From NCBI GenBank assembly GCA_022072455.1, contig JAJVHY010000015.1, forward strand, positions 1-64,000: a stretch of DNA of 64,000 nucleotides, read 5' to 3'. Below are positions 52,036-61,836 of the stretch, piece by piece (positions within the stretch are counted from its first letter, which is position 1; the number at the start of each line of letters is the position of its first letter). The DNA comes from Verrucomicrobiia bacterium. GTDB lineage: Bacteria > Verrucomicrobiota > Verrucomicrobiia > Palsa-1439. Below the pieces are notes generated by a model, which was not told the origin of the DNA, made no database searches, and was given only the letters and a program-made list of their open reading frames with translations. A program made the position numbers and the translations under genes.

Positions 52036-55000
52036 ATGAGGCATCCTGATTTTCCTGCTAAGCAAGGGTTGTATGATCCCGCTTATGAACACGACGCGTG
52101 TGGCGTTGGTTTTGTCGCCAACATCAAGGGCCGCAAATCACACGCCATCGTGGACCAAGCGCTCCAGATCCTCGTCAACCTCAGTCACCGGGGCGCGTGC
52201 GGATGCGAAGTGAATACCGGCGACGGGGCCGGGATTCTCATGCAGATGCCCCACGATTTTCTCGTCGGCGCCTGCCGGCGCGAAAAGATCAGCTTGCCGG
52301 GGGCGAAGGAGTATGGCGTCGGGATGGTGTACTTGCCGGTGAACAAACAGCACCGGTACAAGTGCGAAAAGCTGTTCGAGGAAATTGTTGAATCGGAAGG
52401 CCAGACCGTGCTCGGTTGGCGGACGGTGCCGACGAATCATTTCGGTCTCGGCAACTGGGCGCGCAAAAACGAACCCGTCGTCCGGCAAGTCTTCGTCGGG
52501 CGCAACCCGAAGTTGAGCGACGACATGGCGTTCGAGCGGAAGCTGTACGTCATCCGCAAACTTGCGGAGAAAGGCATCCGGTACGCAGGGATTACCGGTG
52601 GGGAACGGTTTTACATTCCGAGCCTGTCCTACAAGACCATCATTTATAAAGGCATGCTCCTGCCGGATCAGGTCAGCCCGTTTTACGCCGATCTCGGTGA
52701 GCCGGCTTTGGACACGGCCATTGCGCTCGTACATTCGCGGTTTTCGACGAATACGTTTCCGAGTTGGGAACGGGCGCATCCGTACCGGTACATCGCGCAC
52801 AACGGCGAGATCAATACGCTGCGCGGCAACGTCAACTGGATGTTCGCCCGGCAGGCGACCTTGGAATCGGACGCGTTTGGGGCGGATATCAAAAAACTGT
52901 TTCCGATCGTCAACGAGGACGGCTCGGACTCGGCGATGTTTGATAACGTACTCGAGTTTCTCGTGCTGGCCGGGCGCTCGTTGCCGCAGGCGGTGATGAT
53001 GATGATCCCGGAGCCGTGGTCGGGTCACGAGAGCATGAGCGACGAGAAAAAAGCGTTCTACGAATATCACTCGTGTCTGATGGAGCCGTGGGACGGTCCG
53101 GCGAGCATTGCGTTCACCGATGGCATTCAAATGGGCGCGTGTCTTGACCGGAACGGCCTGCGACCGTCCCGGTATTACGTCACGAAAGACGATCTGGTGG
53201 TGATGGCCAGCGAAGTGGGCGTGCTCGACATCCCGGCGGAGGAAGTGGTGCAAAAGGGGCGGCTGCAACCGGGGCGCATGTTCCTCATTGATACCGAGCA
53301 AGGTCGCATCGTCGCCGATGATGAACTCAAACAGAAAATCGCCACGGAACAGCCGTACCGGCTGTGGTTGAACGAGCATCACGTCGGGCTTGAGGATTTG
53401 CCGGATGTGCCGGTGAAGAAACCGGATCACAAGACCGTCGTGCAACGGCAACAGGCGTTTGGGTACACGTTCGAGGATGTGCGGATTGTGATGTTGCCGA
53501 TGGCGCGCGACAGCGTTCAGCCGCTGGGCTCGATGGGGACGGATACGCCGCTGGCGGTTTTGTCGAACAAGCCGCAATTGCTGTACAGCTATTTCAAACA
53601 ACTTTTCGCACAGGTCACGAACCCGCCGATCGACGCGATCCGGGAGGAAATCGTCACCAGCACCGCGACCGGGTTGGGGCCGGAAGGCAACCTGCTCAAA
53701 CCGGGGCCGGAGAGTTGCAGTCAGATCAAAATTCACAGCCCGATTCTTTCGAACGAGGAATTCGAGAAACTGCACAAGTGCAAACTGCCGAACTTCCGGC
53801 CGGTCACGCTCCCGATTCTCTTCCCGGCCGCGGAAGGTGGCAAGGGGTTGGAGAAAGCCGTCGAACAGTTGTGCAAGAAAGTCAGCAAGGCCATTGCCGA
53901 CGGGAAAACGTTCATCATTTTGTCCGACCGGGGCATTGACAAAGAGCATGCGCCGATTCCGGCCTTGCTGGCGGTGTCGGCGGTCAACCATCACATGATC
54001 CGGGAGGGTACGCGGACCCGCGCCAGTCTCATCCTTGAATCAGGTGAGCCGCGCGAGGTGCATCATTACGCCTTGCTGATTGGGTACGGCGCGGGCGCGA
54101 TCAATCCGTATCTCGCCTTCGAGACGCTCGACGACATGATCCGGGAAGGCATTCTGACCGGGATTGACCACAAGCAGGCGGTCAAGAACTACCTCAAAGC
54201 CGCCGCCAAGGGCGTCGTCAAGACCATGGCGAAGATGGGTATTTCGACGATTCAGAGTTACCGGGGCGCGCAGATTTTTGAAGCCATCGGCATCAACTCG
54301 GCGGTTGTGGACAAGTATTTCACGTGGACGGCGTCACGCGTGGAGGGCATCGGCATTGATGAAATCGCGCGGGAAGTTTTGCTGCGGCACCAGCGCGCAT
54401 TCCCCGACCGGCCGGTCAACGGCGAGGTGCTCGACGCCGGCGGCCAGTATCAGTGGCGCAAAGACGGCGAGTATCATCTGTTCAATCCCGACACGATCCA
54501 CAAACTGCAAATTGCGACGCGGACGAACAGCTACAAGGTGTTTAAGGAATACACCGACGCGGTCAACCAGCAAGCGAAGCACTTGGCGACGTTGCGCGGG
54601 TTGTTTGAATTCAAAGTCGCGCCGCGGCCGATTCCATTGGAGGAAGTCGAGTCGGTCGAGAGCATTGTGAAACGGTTCAAGACCGGCGCGATGAGTTACG
54701 GCTCGATCTCGAAGGAGGCGCACGAGGCGTTGGCGGTTGCGATGAACCGGCTCGGCGGCAAGAGCAATACCGGCGAAGGCGGCGAGGATCCGGCCCGGTA
54801 TGTCCTCGAACCGAACGGCGATTCGAAAAATTCCGCGATCAAACAGGTCGCGAGCGGCCGGTTCGGCGTCACCAGTCTGTATCTGACCAAGGCGAGCGAA
54901 CTCCAGATCAAGATGGCGCAGGGTGCGAAGCCGGGCGAAGGTGGCGAGCTGCCCGGTACGAAAGTGTATCCGTGGATCGCCAAGACCCGCGGGACGACAG

Positions 55001-56625
55001 CCGGGGTGGGGCTGATTTCGCCGCCGCCACATCATGACATTTATTCCATCGAAGATTTGGCGGAACTCATTCATGACTTGAAGAACGCGAATCGCAAGGC
55101 GCGGATCAGCGTCAAGCTCGTCTCGGAAATCGGCGTCGGCACGGTTGCGGCCGGGGTGGCGAAAGCGCATGCGGATGTCGTGTTGATTTCCGGTCACGAT
55201 GGTGGCACCGGGGCGTCGCCGTTGTCGTCGATCAAACATGCCGGCTCGCCGTGGGAACTCGGCCTGGCGGAAACACAGCAGACGTTGCTGTTGAATAATC
55301 TGCGGAGCCGCATCGTGGTCGAGGCGGATGGCCAATTGAAAACCGGCCGGGATGTCGTCGTCGCGGCGTTGCTCGGCGCGGAGGAGTTTGGATTTGCGAC
55401 CGCGCCGCTCGTGGCGCTGGGCTGCATCATGATGCGGGTCTGCCACCTGAACACCTGTCCGGTCGGAGTCGCGACCCAAGATCCGCGGTTGCGCGCGAAG
55501 TTTACCGGCGATCCGCAGCACGTCGTCAACTTCATGAACTTCATCGCGCAGGAAGTCCGGGAACTCATGGCGCAACTCGGGTTCCGCACGATCCCAGAAA
55601 TGGTCGGGCGGGCGGACCGGTTGATGATGAAAAATGCCATTGACCATTGGAAAGCGAAGGGGCTCGATCTGACGAAGATATTGCACCAGCCCGAAGTCGG
55701 AAAAGACGTCGGCCGGTATTGCCTGATGGCGCAGGATCACGGGTTGGATAAGACGCTCGACTGGCAGTTGCTGGTGGAAGTCTGCAAGCCGGCCTTTCAA
55801 CGCGGCCAGAAGGTTTCGATGACGTTGCCGATCCGTAATGTGAATCGCGTCGTCGGGACGATTGTCGGCAACGAGATCACGAAGAAGTACGTCGCGGCGG
55901 GGTTGCCGGCGGACACGATTCAGTTGAACTTCCACGGCAGCGCCGGGCAGAGCTTTGGTGCATTTATTCCGCGGGGGATGACGTTGACGCTCGAAGGCGA
56001 CGCGAATGATTACGTCGGCAAGGGGTTGTCCGGCGGCAAGATCGTGGTGTTCCCGCCGACTGGTTCGACTTTTGCCGCGGAGGAGAACATCATCATTGGC
56101 AATGTTGCGTTCTACGGCGCGACGGACGGCGAAGCATACATCCGCGGCGTGGCCGGCGAGCGGTTCTGCGTGCGGAATTCCGGCGTCAATGCGGTGGTCG
56201 AAGGCGTGGGCGATCACGGTTGCGAATACATGACCGGTGGTCGGGTTGTGGTGCTGGGGCAGACCGGCCGCAACTTCGCAGCGGGGATGTCGGGTGGCGT
56301 GGCGTACGTGTTCGATGAACAAGGTGATTTCGCGACGCGGTGCAATCTGGCAATGGTGGGCTTGGAGAAATTGACGGACGCGGATGAGATTGAAGAGTTG
56401 CGGCAGATGATTTCGCGGCATGGGGATTACACCAAGAGCAAACAGGCGTGGCGGATTCTCGCGAACTGGACCCCGCAGAAATTTGTGAAAGTGTTGCCGA
56501 AGGACTACAAGCGGGCGCTCGCGTCGTTGAAGCGCGCGGAAGCGGCCGGCTTGAGTGGCGATGAGGCCGTCAACATGGCGTTCGAGGAGAATGCCCGCGA
56601 CTTGTCGCGCGTGGGTGGAAATTGA
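52036..56625 (+). CDS. gltB: Glutamate synthase, large (alpha) subunit
   Basis: 1529 residues, full length. The glutaminase nucleophile is C22 in [12 protein letters not shown], to be freed by removing a 21-residue propeptide. The FMN/synthase domain includes [31 protein letters not shown] and [10 protein letters not shown], and the 3Fe-4S cysteines are in [17 protein letters not shown]. The C-terminal GXGXG beta-helix domain ([26 protein letters not shown]) is complete. It makes glutamate from glutamine and 2-oxoglutarate with GltD. Long antisense frames here are shadows. Confidence 0.97.
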   Translation: MRHPDFPAKQGLYDPAYEHDACGVGFVANIKGRKSHAIVDQALQILVNLSHRGACGCEVNTGDGAGILMQMPHDFLVGACRREKISLPGAKEYGVGMVYLPVNKQHRYKCEKLFEEIVESEGQTVLGWRTVPTNHFGLGNWARKNEPVVRQVFVGRNPKLSDDMAFERKLYVIRKLAEKGIRYAGITGGERFYIPSLSYKTIIYKGMLLPDQVSPFYADLGEPALDTAIALVHSRFSTNTFPSWERAHPYRYIAHNGEINTLRGNVNWMFARQATLESDAFGADIKKLFPIVNEDGSDSAMFDNVLEFLVLAGRSLPQAVMMMIPEPWSGHESMSDEKKAFYEYHSCLMEPWDGPASIAFTDGIQMGACLDRNGLRPSRYYVTKDDLVVMASEVGVLDIPAEEVVQKGRLQPGRMFLIDTEQGRIVADDELKQKIATEQPYRLWLNEHHVGLEDLPDVPVKKPDHKTVVQRQQAFGYTFEDVRIVMLPMARDSVQPLGSMGTDTPLAVLSNKPQLLYSYFKQLFAQVTNPPIDAIREEIVTSTATGLGPEGNLLKPGPESCSQIKIHSPILSNEEFEKLHKCKLPNFRPVTLPILFPAAEGGKGLEKAVEQLCKKVSKAIADGKTFIILSDRGIDKEHAPIPALLAVSAVNHHMIREGTRTRASLILESGEPREVHHYALLIGYGAGAINPYLAFETLDDMIREGILTGIDHKQAVKNYLKAAAKGVVKTMAKMGISTIQSYRGAQIFEAIGINSAVVDKYFTWTASRVEGIGIDEIAREVLLRHQRAFPDRPVNGEVLDAGGQYQWRKDGEYHLFNPDTIHKLQIATRTNSYKVFKEYTDAVNQQAKHLATLRGLFEFKVAPRPIPLEEVESVESIVKRFKTGAMSYGSISKEAHEALAVAMNRLGGKSNTGEGGEDPARYVLEPNGDSKNSAIKQVASGRFGVTSLYLTKASELQIKMAQGAKPGEGGELPGTKVYPWIAKTRGTTAGVGLISPPPHHDIYSIEDLAELIHDLKNANRKARISVKLVSEIGVGTVAAGVAKAHADVVLISGHDGGTGASPLSSIKHAGSPWELGLAETQQTLLLNNLRSRIVVEADGQLKTGRDVVVAALLGAEEFGFATAPLVALGCIMMRVCHLNTCPVGVATQDPRLRAKFTGDPQHVVNFMNFIAQEVRELMAQLGFRTIPEMVGRADRLMMKNAIDHWKAKGLDLTKILHQPEVGKDVGRYCLMAQDHGLDKTLDWQLLVEVCKPAFQRGQKVSMTLPIRNVNRVVGTIVGNEITKKYVAAGLPADTIQLNFHGSAGQSFGAFIPRGMTLTLEGDANDYVGKGLSGGKIVVFPPTGSTFAAEENIIIGNVAFYGATDGEAYIRGVAGERFCVRNSGVNAVVEGVGDHGCEYMTGGRVVVLGQTGRNFAAGMSGGVAYVFDEQGDFATRCNLAMVGLEKLTDADEIEELRQMISRHGDYTKSKQAWRILANWTPQKFVKVLPKDYKRALASLKRAEAAGLSGDEAVNMAFEENARDLSRVGGN

Positions 56626-56626
56626 C

Positions 56627-58105
56627 ATGGGTAAGCCGACTGGATTTTTAGAGATTCAACGCGAGTTGCCGGCGGATCGGTCGCCGGTGGGGCGCGTCAA
56701 GGATTGGAACGAGTTCCATGAGCACATGCCGGAGCCGAAGCTCCAAGCGCAAGGGGCCCGGTGCATGGATTGCGGGATTCCATTTTGTCATACCGGAACT
56801 TTGATTGCCGGGATGGCGAGCGGGTGCCCGATCAATAATCTGATCCCGGAATGGAACGATCTGGTTTACCGCGGGCTGTGGCGCGAGGCGCTGGATCGGT
56901 TGCACAAGACGAACAATTTCCCGGAATTTACCGGCCGCGTCTGTCCGGCGCCCTGCGAAGGGTCGTGCGTGCTCGGGATGAACAACCCGCCGGTCACGAT
57001 CAAGAATATTGAATGTGCCATCATTGACAAAGGGTTCGCAGAAGGGTGGGTCACACCGCATGTGCCAGCGAAGCGGACCGGCAAGAAGGTCGCGGTGGTC
57101 GGGAGCGGGCCGGCCGGGTTGGCGTGCGCGGCGCAGTTGAATCGGGTGGGGCATACGGTGACGGTGTTCGAGCGGGCGGACCGGCCGGGCGGCTTGCTGA
57201 TGTATGGCATCCCGAACATGAAGCTCGATAAACGGGAAGTCGTGTTGCGCCGCTTGAAGGTGCTGGAGCAGGAGGGCGTGAAGTTCGTGTGCAACACGGA
57301 AGTCGGGAAAGACTACCCGGCGGAGAAACTTCTCAAAGAATTTGATGCGACGGTGTTGTGTGGCGGCGCGACGAAGCCGCGGGATTTGCCCATCGAAGGC
57401 CGGCAACTCAAGGGCGTGCATTTCGCAATGGAGTTTCTGACGGCAAACACGAAGCACGTCCTCGACAAAAAGGAAGCCTATGTTGACGCCGCCGGCAAGG
57501 ATGTGATCGTCATTGGTGGCGGTGATACCGGGACGGATTGCGTGGGGACTTCGCTGCGGCATGGGTGCAAGAGTCTGATTCAGTTGGAGATCTTGCCGAA
57601 GCCGCCGCTGGAACGTGCCGCCGATAATCCGTGGCCGCAGTGGCCGAAGGTTTACAAGATGGATTACGGCCAGGAGGAAGCCGCGGCGAAATTCGGCGCG
57701 GATCCCCGGCAATATCTGGTGACGGCGAAGCGGTTGATTGATGATGGCCACGGGGCGGTCAAGGCCATTGAGATTGTGAAGATTGAGTGGGTGAAGGATG
57801 AGAAGGGGCGCTTCACGCCGAGGGAGATTGCGGGAACGGAACAGGTGTTGCCGGCGCAGTTGGTTTTGTTGGCGATGGGGTTTGTGGGGCCAGAGGAGAC
57901 AGCTCTCAAGCCCTTGGGCGTCGAGCGGGATGAGCGATCGAATGCAAAAGCCGAACTGGGGAAGTTTTCGACAAATATTCCCGGTGTTTTTGCGGCTGGT
58001 GATATGCGGCGGGGGCAGAGTTTGGTGGTTTGGGCCATCAACGAAGGTCGCGGCGCCGCAAGGGAATGCGACCGGTATTTGATGGGGCAGACAGACCTTC
58101 CGTAA
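56627..58105 (+). CDS. gltD: Glutamate synthase, small (beta) subunit
   Basis: 492 residues from ATG 56627, one base after the gltB stop. The N-terminal Fe-S cysteines are in [17 protein letters not shown] and CPAPCEGSC. The FAD motif is [19 protein letters not shown] and the NAD(P)H motif [21 protein letters not shown]. The C-terminal [22 protein letters not shown] motif is typical. It feeds NAD(P)H electrons to GltB. Confidence 0.97.
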   Translation: MGKPTGFLEIQRELPADRSPVGRVKDWNEFHEHMPEPKLQAQGARCMDCGIPFCHTGTLIAGMASGCPINNLIPEWNDLVYRGLWREALDRLHKTNNFPEFTGRVCPAPCEGSCVLGMNNPPVTIKNIECAIIDKGFAEGWVTPHVPAKRTGKKVAVVGSGPAGLACAAQLNRVGHTVTVFERADRPGGLLMYGIPNMKLDKREVVLRRLKVLEQEGVKFVCNTEVGKDYPAEKLLKEFDATVLCGGATKPRDLPIEGRQLKGVHFAMEFLTANTKHVLDKKEAYVDAAGKDVIVIGGGDTGTDCVGTSLRHGCKSLIQLEILPKPPLERAADNPWPQWPKVYKMDYGQEEAAAKFGADPRQYLVTAKRLIDDGHGAVKAIEIVKIEWVKDEKGRFTPREIAGTEQVLPAQLVLLAMGFVGPEETALKPLGVERDERSNAKAELGKFSTNIPGVFAAGDMRRGQSLVVWAINEGRGAARECDRYLMGQTDLP

Positions 58106-58227
58106 TTCATCCGCGTTAGTTGGTGGCCACGGAGTTGGACGGCGTGCGGCAGGCGCAGAACGGTACTCCATTTCTAATCGACGCACGCCTACCTCCCTTG
58201 CCGCTAACCAAAAGTGCTAAAAACCTG

Positions 58228-58256
58228 TTGACGTCGTTGTATGTCTTATGTATATA
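58228..58256 (+). promoter_or_regulatory. Promoter TTGACG-17-TATATA of the toxin-antitoxin operon
   Basis: TTGACG (58228-58233) and TATATA (58251-58256) are 17 nt apart, close to consensus. Seven bases on, at 58263, is an in-frame GTG. The -10 box lies inside the palindrome TGTATATACA (58249-58258), a likely operator for the BrnT/BrnA complex. The 120 nt before this contain no recognised gene. Confidence 0.7.
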
Positions 58257-58262
58257 CAGGGT

Positions 58263-58547
58263 GTGGACTTTGACTGGTCAGACCCGCCGTTCAGCGGGAA
58301 AGAGGCTCCGACGTCAAGGGAGATCGAAGAGGCGTTTGAGGATCCGCATAGTTTGCGGTTATTTCCCGATGCGCCACGGTTCGCGGAGGAGTCGCGGGCG
58401 TTTTGCTTGGGGAAGACGTTGACGGGGCGGGGGATTTTTTCGGTGTTTCGAGCGGATGGGAAAAAGGTGCGGGTGATTAGCGCGCGGCAGATGACCGAGG
58501 AAGAGGATTACTTCTACGAAAGGAAGTTGCAGGAATGGATGTCGTAG
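58263..58547 (+). CDS. brnT: BrnT-family ribonuclease toxin
   Basis: 94 residues from GTG 58263. BrnT toxins are RelE-like ribonucleases that block translation until bound by BrnA. The N-terminal DFDWSD and the C-terminal VRVISARQMTEEE motif are characteristic, with the TLTGRGIFSVFRADGKKVRVIS strand pair between. The frame also opens at ATG 58248, but that ATG overlaps the -10 box. The family normally starts with the FDW segment, so the GTG on a leaderless mRNA is preferred. It overlaps the antitoxin by 13 nt. Confidence 0.82.
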   Translation: MDFDWSDPPFSGKEAPTSREIEEAFEDPHSLRLFPDAPRFAEESRAFCLGKTLTGRGIFSVFRADGKKVRVISARQMTEEEDYFYERKLQEWMS

Positions 58548-58819
58548 CCAAATGGCAGGATATTCCGCCGTTCGCCTGTGAACATGATGAGGCGAAGTTT
58601 TGGATGTTGCATCGGCTCGATGCGAAGTTGATGGAGTCGTCGTTGGCGGGAGCGGACCAAAGTGAGTCCACGGCCATTTCGTTGCGGCTTGATCCGCGAA
58701 TGCTCGCGCGCATCAAACGGCTGGCACGCTCCCGTTACCTGAATTATCAGAGCATGATCAAGCAGTGGTTGAGCGAACGGCTCGAACAGGAATTGCAGGG
58801 GAGGGCGGGACGACAATGA
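58535..58819 (+). CDS. brnA: BrnA-like ribbon-helix-helix antitoxin
   Basis: 94 residues. The C-terminal half is a CopG/BrnA-type ribbon-helix-helix: strand AISLRLDPRM, then two helices (LARIKRLARS and YQSMIKQWLSERLEQEL). The N-terminal half (WQDIPPFACEHDEAKFWMLHRLD) probably binds the toxin. It would neutralise BrnT and repress the promoter. Its stop overlaps the start of the first pseudopilin gene (ATGA), which is an unusual tie to a secretion cassette. Confidence 0.8.
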   Translation: MDVVAKWQDIPPFACEHDEAKFWMLHRLDAKLMESSLAGADQSESTAISLRLDPRMLARIKRLARSRYLNYQSMIKQWLSERLEQELQGRAGRQ

Positions 58820-59382
58820 GGACTGTGAACAACGGTCAGTGGTCAGGAGTCAGCGCTTGGTTGAAAGCCGAGAGCCGAAAGCTGAGAGCCTCGCCGGCCT
58901 TTACGCTGATTGAAATCCTGACGGTGATTGTGATCATTGGGATTTTGGCGGCGCTGTTGTTGCCGGCGATCAAGGCAGCTACCAATAAGGCCAAATCCGC
59001 TCAAGCCCGGACGATGATTCAGCACACCGGCGCGGCTTTCCGGTCGTATTTTGCAGAGTTCAGTGTCTGGCCGACGAATTCTGATCACACCACTGTCTTT
59101 AATTTGACGACGAATCTTTTTCGCAACACAGCCAGCATAACCTTTCTGGACGTCCCGTCGAAAAGTGTGATCACGGGCGGGATTGTGGTTGATCCTTGGA
59201 AGAACCCGTATAAGTGCGTGGTGGATGGATCAAGTTATGGCGGGTTTGTGAACAACCCGTTTTCGGGTGGCGGCACAATCAGCAGCGGCTACGCGGTTTG
59301 GTCCGATGGACCCGACGGGACGTATAACACAAGCTTGGCCCAAGATGCGGGCGTGAATAAGGACAACATCCGAAGTTGGTGA
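58816..59382 (+). CDS. GspG-like pseudopilin 1
   Basis: 188 residues from ATG 58816, overlapping the brnA stop. A long leader (1-28) precedes the prepilin helix [24 protein letters not shown]. The residue before the cleavage Phe is Ala (SPA|FTLIE) instead of the usual Gly. The globular part has VDPWKNPYK and SDGPDGTYN, matching the DPWGNPY and SDGPDG motifs of type II secretion major pseudopilins. The leader DNA is built of reiterated GGTCAG and GCCGARAG units. Confidence 0.87.
   Translation: MRTVNNGQWSGVSAWLKAESRKLRASPAFTLIEILTVIVIIGILAALLLPAIKAATNKAKSAQARTMIQHTGAAFRSYFAEFSVWPTNSDHTTVFNLTTNLFRNTASITFLDVPSKSVITGGIVVDPWKNPYKCVVDGSSYGGFVNNPFSGGGTISSGYAVWSDGPDGTYNTSLAQDAGVNKDNIRSW
58834..58890 (+). 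repeat. Reiterated GGTCAG/GCCGARAG tract in a prepilin leader
   Basis: GGTCAGTGGTCAGGAGTCAG is followed shortly by GCCGAGAGCCGAAAGCTGAGAGCC. Both tracts are in frame and encode part of the cleavable leader of pseudopilin 1. Confidence 0.6.
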
Positions 59383-59996
59383 TGATGAAAACGACACGGA
59401 GAGGTCAGCGGTCAGTGGGCAGCGGTCAGAAGTCAGGCGGCGGTCTGAGCGCTGGGCGGGCGCGACCTGTGCGTCATCGCTTGAGTGGCAGCGGATTTAC
59501 CTTGATCGAGTTGCTGACGGTGATCGTGATCATTGCGATTCTGGCGGCGTTGCTGTTCCCGGCGGTCAAAAAAGTCCTCCAGAAAGCCGAAATCAACCAG
59601 GCTCGGGGTGACGTGAAGAACATCGAGCACGCCATTAAAGCGTTTGTGACGGAATACGGCTATTTGCCGGCCACCGCAACGGTCGATACTTGGTACGATT
59701 CGGGTTCGGCCAGCAGCATTTACAACGTCTTGCGGGCGACGACGGCGAGCACGCTCAACCCGCGGAAAATTGTTTTCTTGGAGACCCCCAGCCGGAAGGG
59801 CGCGTTCGACGGCAGTGGCAATTTTCTGGATCCTTGGGGGCAGGTTTATTATCTGAAATTGGACAATGATTATGATGGGGTAATTGATCACCACGGCACC
59901 CGGCGAATGTCGGTGGTGGTGGTCAGCTATGGCCCGAACAAAATCCAAGATGATCCCAACCTGAGTCAAAGCGATGATATCGTCAATTTTCAATAA
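59382..59996 (+). CDS. GspG-like pseudopilin 2
   Basis: 204 residues from ATG 59382 (TGATG overlap; ATG 59385 is an alternative). A basic leader of about 36 residues precedes [26 protein letters not shown]. The body has FLETPSRKGAFDGSGNFLDPWG and ends SDDIVNFQ. It is a tandem paralogue of the next gene. The leader contains GGTCAG reiterations (59403-59437). Probably an exported pseudopilus or secretion subunit. Confidence 0.87.
   Translation: MMKTTRRGQRSVGSGQKSGGGLSAGRARPVRHRLSGSGFTLIELLTVIVIIAILAALLFPAVKKVLQKAEINQARGDVKNIEHAIKAFVTEYGYLPATATVDTWYDSGSASSIYNVLRATTASTLNPRKIVFLETPSRKGAFDGSGNFLDPWGQVYYLKLDNDYDGVIDHHGTRRMSVVVVSYGPNKIQDDPNLSQSDDIVNFQ
59403..59437 (+). repeat. GGTCAG reiteration in the leader of pseudopilin 2
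   Basis: Four GGTCAG/GGGCAG/AGTCAG units in a row, in frame, of the same type as in the preceding gene. Confidence 0.6.
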
Positions 59997-60600
59997 ACGC
60001 CGGGGACTTGTGCACCGTCGTGTCCGCCGTAGCTTTCGCGGAGGCGGAAGCTTTAGTTGTGGCGGGTTTACTCTCGTCGAACTGCTGACGGTTATCGTCA
60101 TCATCGCGATACTTGTGGCGCTGTTGTTCCCGGCCATCAAGACCACAATTCTCAAGGCGGAGACGAACCAGGCGAAGGCTGACACCGAGGCCATTGAGAA
60201 CGCAATCCAAAGCTATCGGAATGAGTATGGCAAGTTGCCGACGCAGACCTCTGACCAAGGCGGTGCTGATCAACTCTATGACTCGAGCAACGCCTATCAC
60301 ATCTACAACACACTGCGCGCTATTTCATCGGGTTGGAATAGTGGCGCCACAGCGTTAAATCCGCGGGGGATTGCTTTCTTGGAAACGCCGTCACGCAAGG
60401 GAGCATTTGATGGAAATGGCAATTTCCTTGATCCGTGGGGCGGGACGTATCTGCTCGTGTTTGACTGTAATTATAATGGGTTAATCTCAGTCGGGTCATA
60501 TACGAACCTCCCCGGCCCGGCCTTGGTAATAAGTTATGGACCAGATCGAGTCTCCAGCAACGTCGCTACAGCCGCCGATGATATCGTCAACTACAAATAA
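59974..60600 (+). CDS. GspG-like pseudopilin 3
   Basis: 208 residues from ATG 59974, overlapping the previous gene by 23 nt. The leader (about 31 residues, Arg/Gly-rich) precedes GG|FTLVELLTVIVIIAILVALLFPAI. The body repeats FLETPSRKGAFDGNGNFLDPWGG and ends ADDIVNYK, clearly a duplicate of pseudopilin 2. The leader carries the 27-bp palindromic element at 60022-60048. Confidence 0.87.
   Translation: MISSIFNKRRGLVHRRVRRSFRGGGSFSCGGFTLVELLTVIVIIAILVALLFPAIKTTILKAETNQAKADTEAIENAIQSYRNEYGKLPTQTSDQGGADQLYDSSNAYHIYNTLRAISSGWNSGATALNPRGIAFLETPSRKGAFDGNGNFLDPWGGTYLLVFDCNYNGLISVGSYTNLPGPALVISYGPDRVSSNVATAADDIVNYK
60022..60048 (+). repeat. 27-bp palindromic element, in frame in a prepilin leader
   Basis: GTCCGCCGTAGC, nine variable bases, GGCGGA. 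The TCCGCC/GGCGGA arms pair. It is the same family as the element in the ABC ATPase (29245-29271, opposite strand). Confidence 0.7.
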
Positions 60601-61324
60601 ACGGGGGTTCACCCTCATTGAATTACTCGCCGTCATTGTCATCATGGCGTTGATCGCCGCGATTGGCTTTCCGGCGATGAAGGCTATGTCGGGTACTGCA
60701 TTGCAGACCGCTTCCCGCCAATTTTCCAACGCGCTCATTCTGGCCCGGCAATATGCCATCAACATGCGCACCCCGGTCCGGGTCACCATCGCGGTGGACT
60801 CCACCAAAATGGGGGCCGCCAGCAGCAATCTGATTTGCCGGGCCTACGCGATATATTGGGCCTCCAATGATCTAAATGGAGCGACCATTGCGTGGTGGCC
60901 CTTGCAGGATTGGCGAGTTTTGCCGACCGGGGTCATTTTTTCGGATCACAATACTTCGTCGTATAATTGGGTAACCCCCGACCCAGTGCCGGCGCCTGGC
61001 CAGCAAACTCGTACTCTGGGAAGCGGCTCACCGGAATGGCAGTACTTCAATAATGCCAGCAGTACCATGCCATTGATTACCAATGTTGCGTTGGCCAGCT
61101 CGACGAATAACATAACGACCAGCTACATTGAATTCCGGCCAACTGGGGCCGCGGCGGAAATCGCTTCATCCAGCGGAGTCGGGGGCGTCCGTTTGGCGCT
61201 CGGAACTGTGACCATTCCCGGCAATCGCACACTCGTACTCAATAACACGAGTAACTGGGTGTGTGTGGAGTACGACAACCGGATCGGTCGCGTGCGAGTT
61301 CGCAACCCGGAGAGTTACCAATGA
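60578..61324 (+). CDS. GspH-like prepilin, Verru_Chthon cassette protein D type
   Basis: 248 residues from ATG 60578; the frame is open from ATG 60536. The 60578 start is preferred because it reproduces the 23-nt overlap of the preceding junction (both use the ATG within GATGATATCGTCAA) and gives a short leader: [34 protein letters not shown]. The following ALQTASRQFSNALILARQYAINMRTPVRV segment matches protein D of the cassette as remembered. Confidence 0.85.
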   Translation: MISSTTNKRGFTLIELLAVIVIMALIAAIGFPAMKAMSGTALQTASRQFSNALILARQYAINMRTPVRVTIAVDSTKMGAASSNLICRAYAIYWASNDLNGATIAWWPLQDWRVLPTGVIFSDHNTSSYNWVTPDPVPAPGQQTRTLGSGSPEWQYFNNASSTMPLITNVALASSTNNITTSYIEFRPTGAAAEIASSSGVGGVRLALGTVTIPGNRTLVLNNTSNWVCVEYDNRIGRVRVRNPESYQ

Positions 61325-61836
61325 GAAGCCAGCAACTTTTCACCGCTTCCTCAAGTCGTCGGCGCCGAACATGGGGTCAGGCGGGATTCAATTTGATCGA
61401 GGTGTCGCTGGCCATTGCCATTTGTTCGATTGGTTTGATTGCCTTGATGGGGTTGTTGCCGACCGGCACCGAGGCGAGCCGGCGCGCGGGGGATGATACG
61501 TTGGCGACATCACTGGCTAGCGATATCCTGCATTGGCGGCGGATTTCGCCCTATACCAATTCGACCTATTTGCCGATGGGCAGTCCGCCGTTAAACACCC
61601 GGGCCACCGTGCAGATGTACAACGATTCGATGGGCAATTTTGCCGTGGACGAATACAACAACCCGAATCCTTTCTTCTCGGGTAATTATTTTCTCACGAC
61701 ATACAGTGTCATTGACCACCCCATGTATCCCGGTGTTCTTGATGTGGCGCGGCTGGTGGTTACCATCGAATGGCCGGCGCTGAGTACCAACCGGACGAAA
61801 CGGGTTTTCGTCAGTGACTATGCGAGGTGGCAATGA
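61321..61836 (+). CDS. GspI-like prepilin, Verru_Chthon cassette protein B type
   Basis: 171 residues from ATG 61321 (ATGA overlap). A 21-residue leader precedes AG|FNLIEVSLAIAICSIGLIALMGLLPTG, a form with Asn in place of Thr. This and the GTEASRRAGDDTLATSLASDIL segment are typical of cassette protein B. It probably forms a minor pseudopilin with proteins C and D. Confidence 0.85.
   Translation: MRSQQLFTASSSRRRRTWGQAGFNLIEVSLAIAICSIGLIALMGLLPTGTEASRRAGDDTLATSLASDILHWRRISPYTNSTYLPMGSPPLNTRATVQMYNDSMGNFAVDEYNNPNPFFSGNYFLTTYSVIDHPMYPGVLDVARLVVTIEWPALSTNRTKRVFVSDYARWQ

Noticed and set aside
54334-56628. 764-residue antisense frame opposite gltB (and a 618-residue one at 52138-53994)
   Set aside because: Both lie fully over a well-conserved gene. 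Long antisense frames are expected at this GC content and codon use, and the proteins are Arg/His-rich with no domain.
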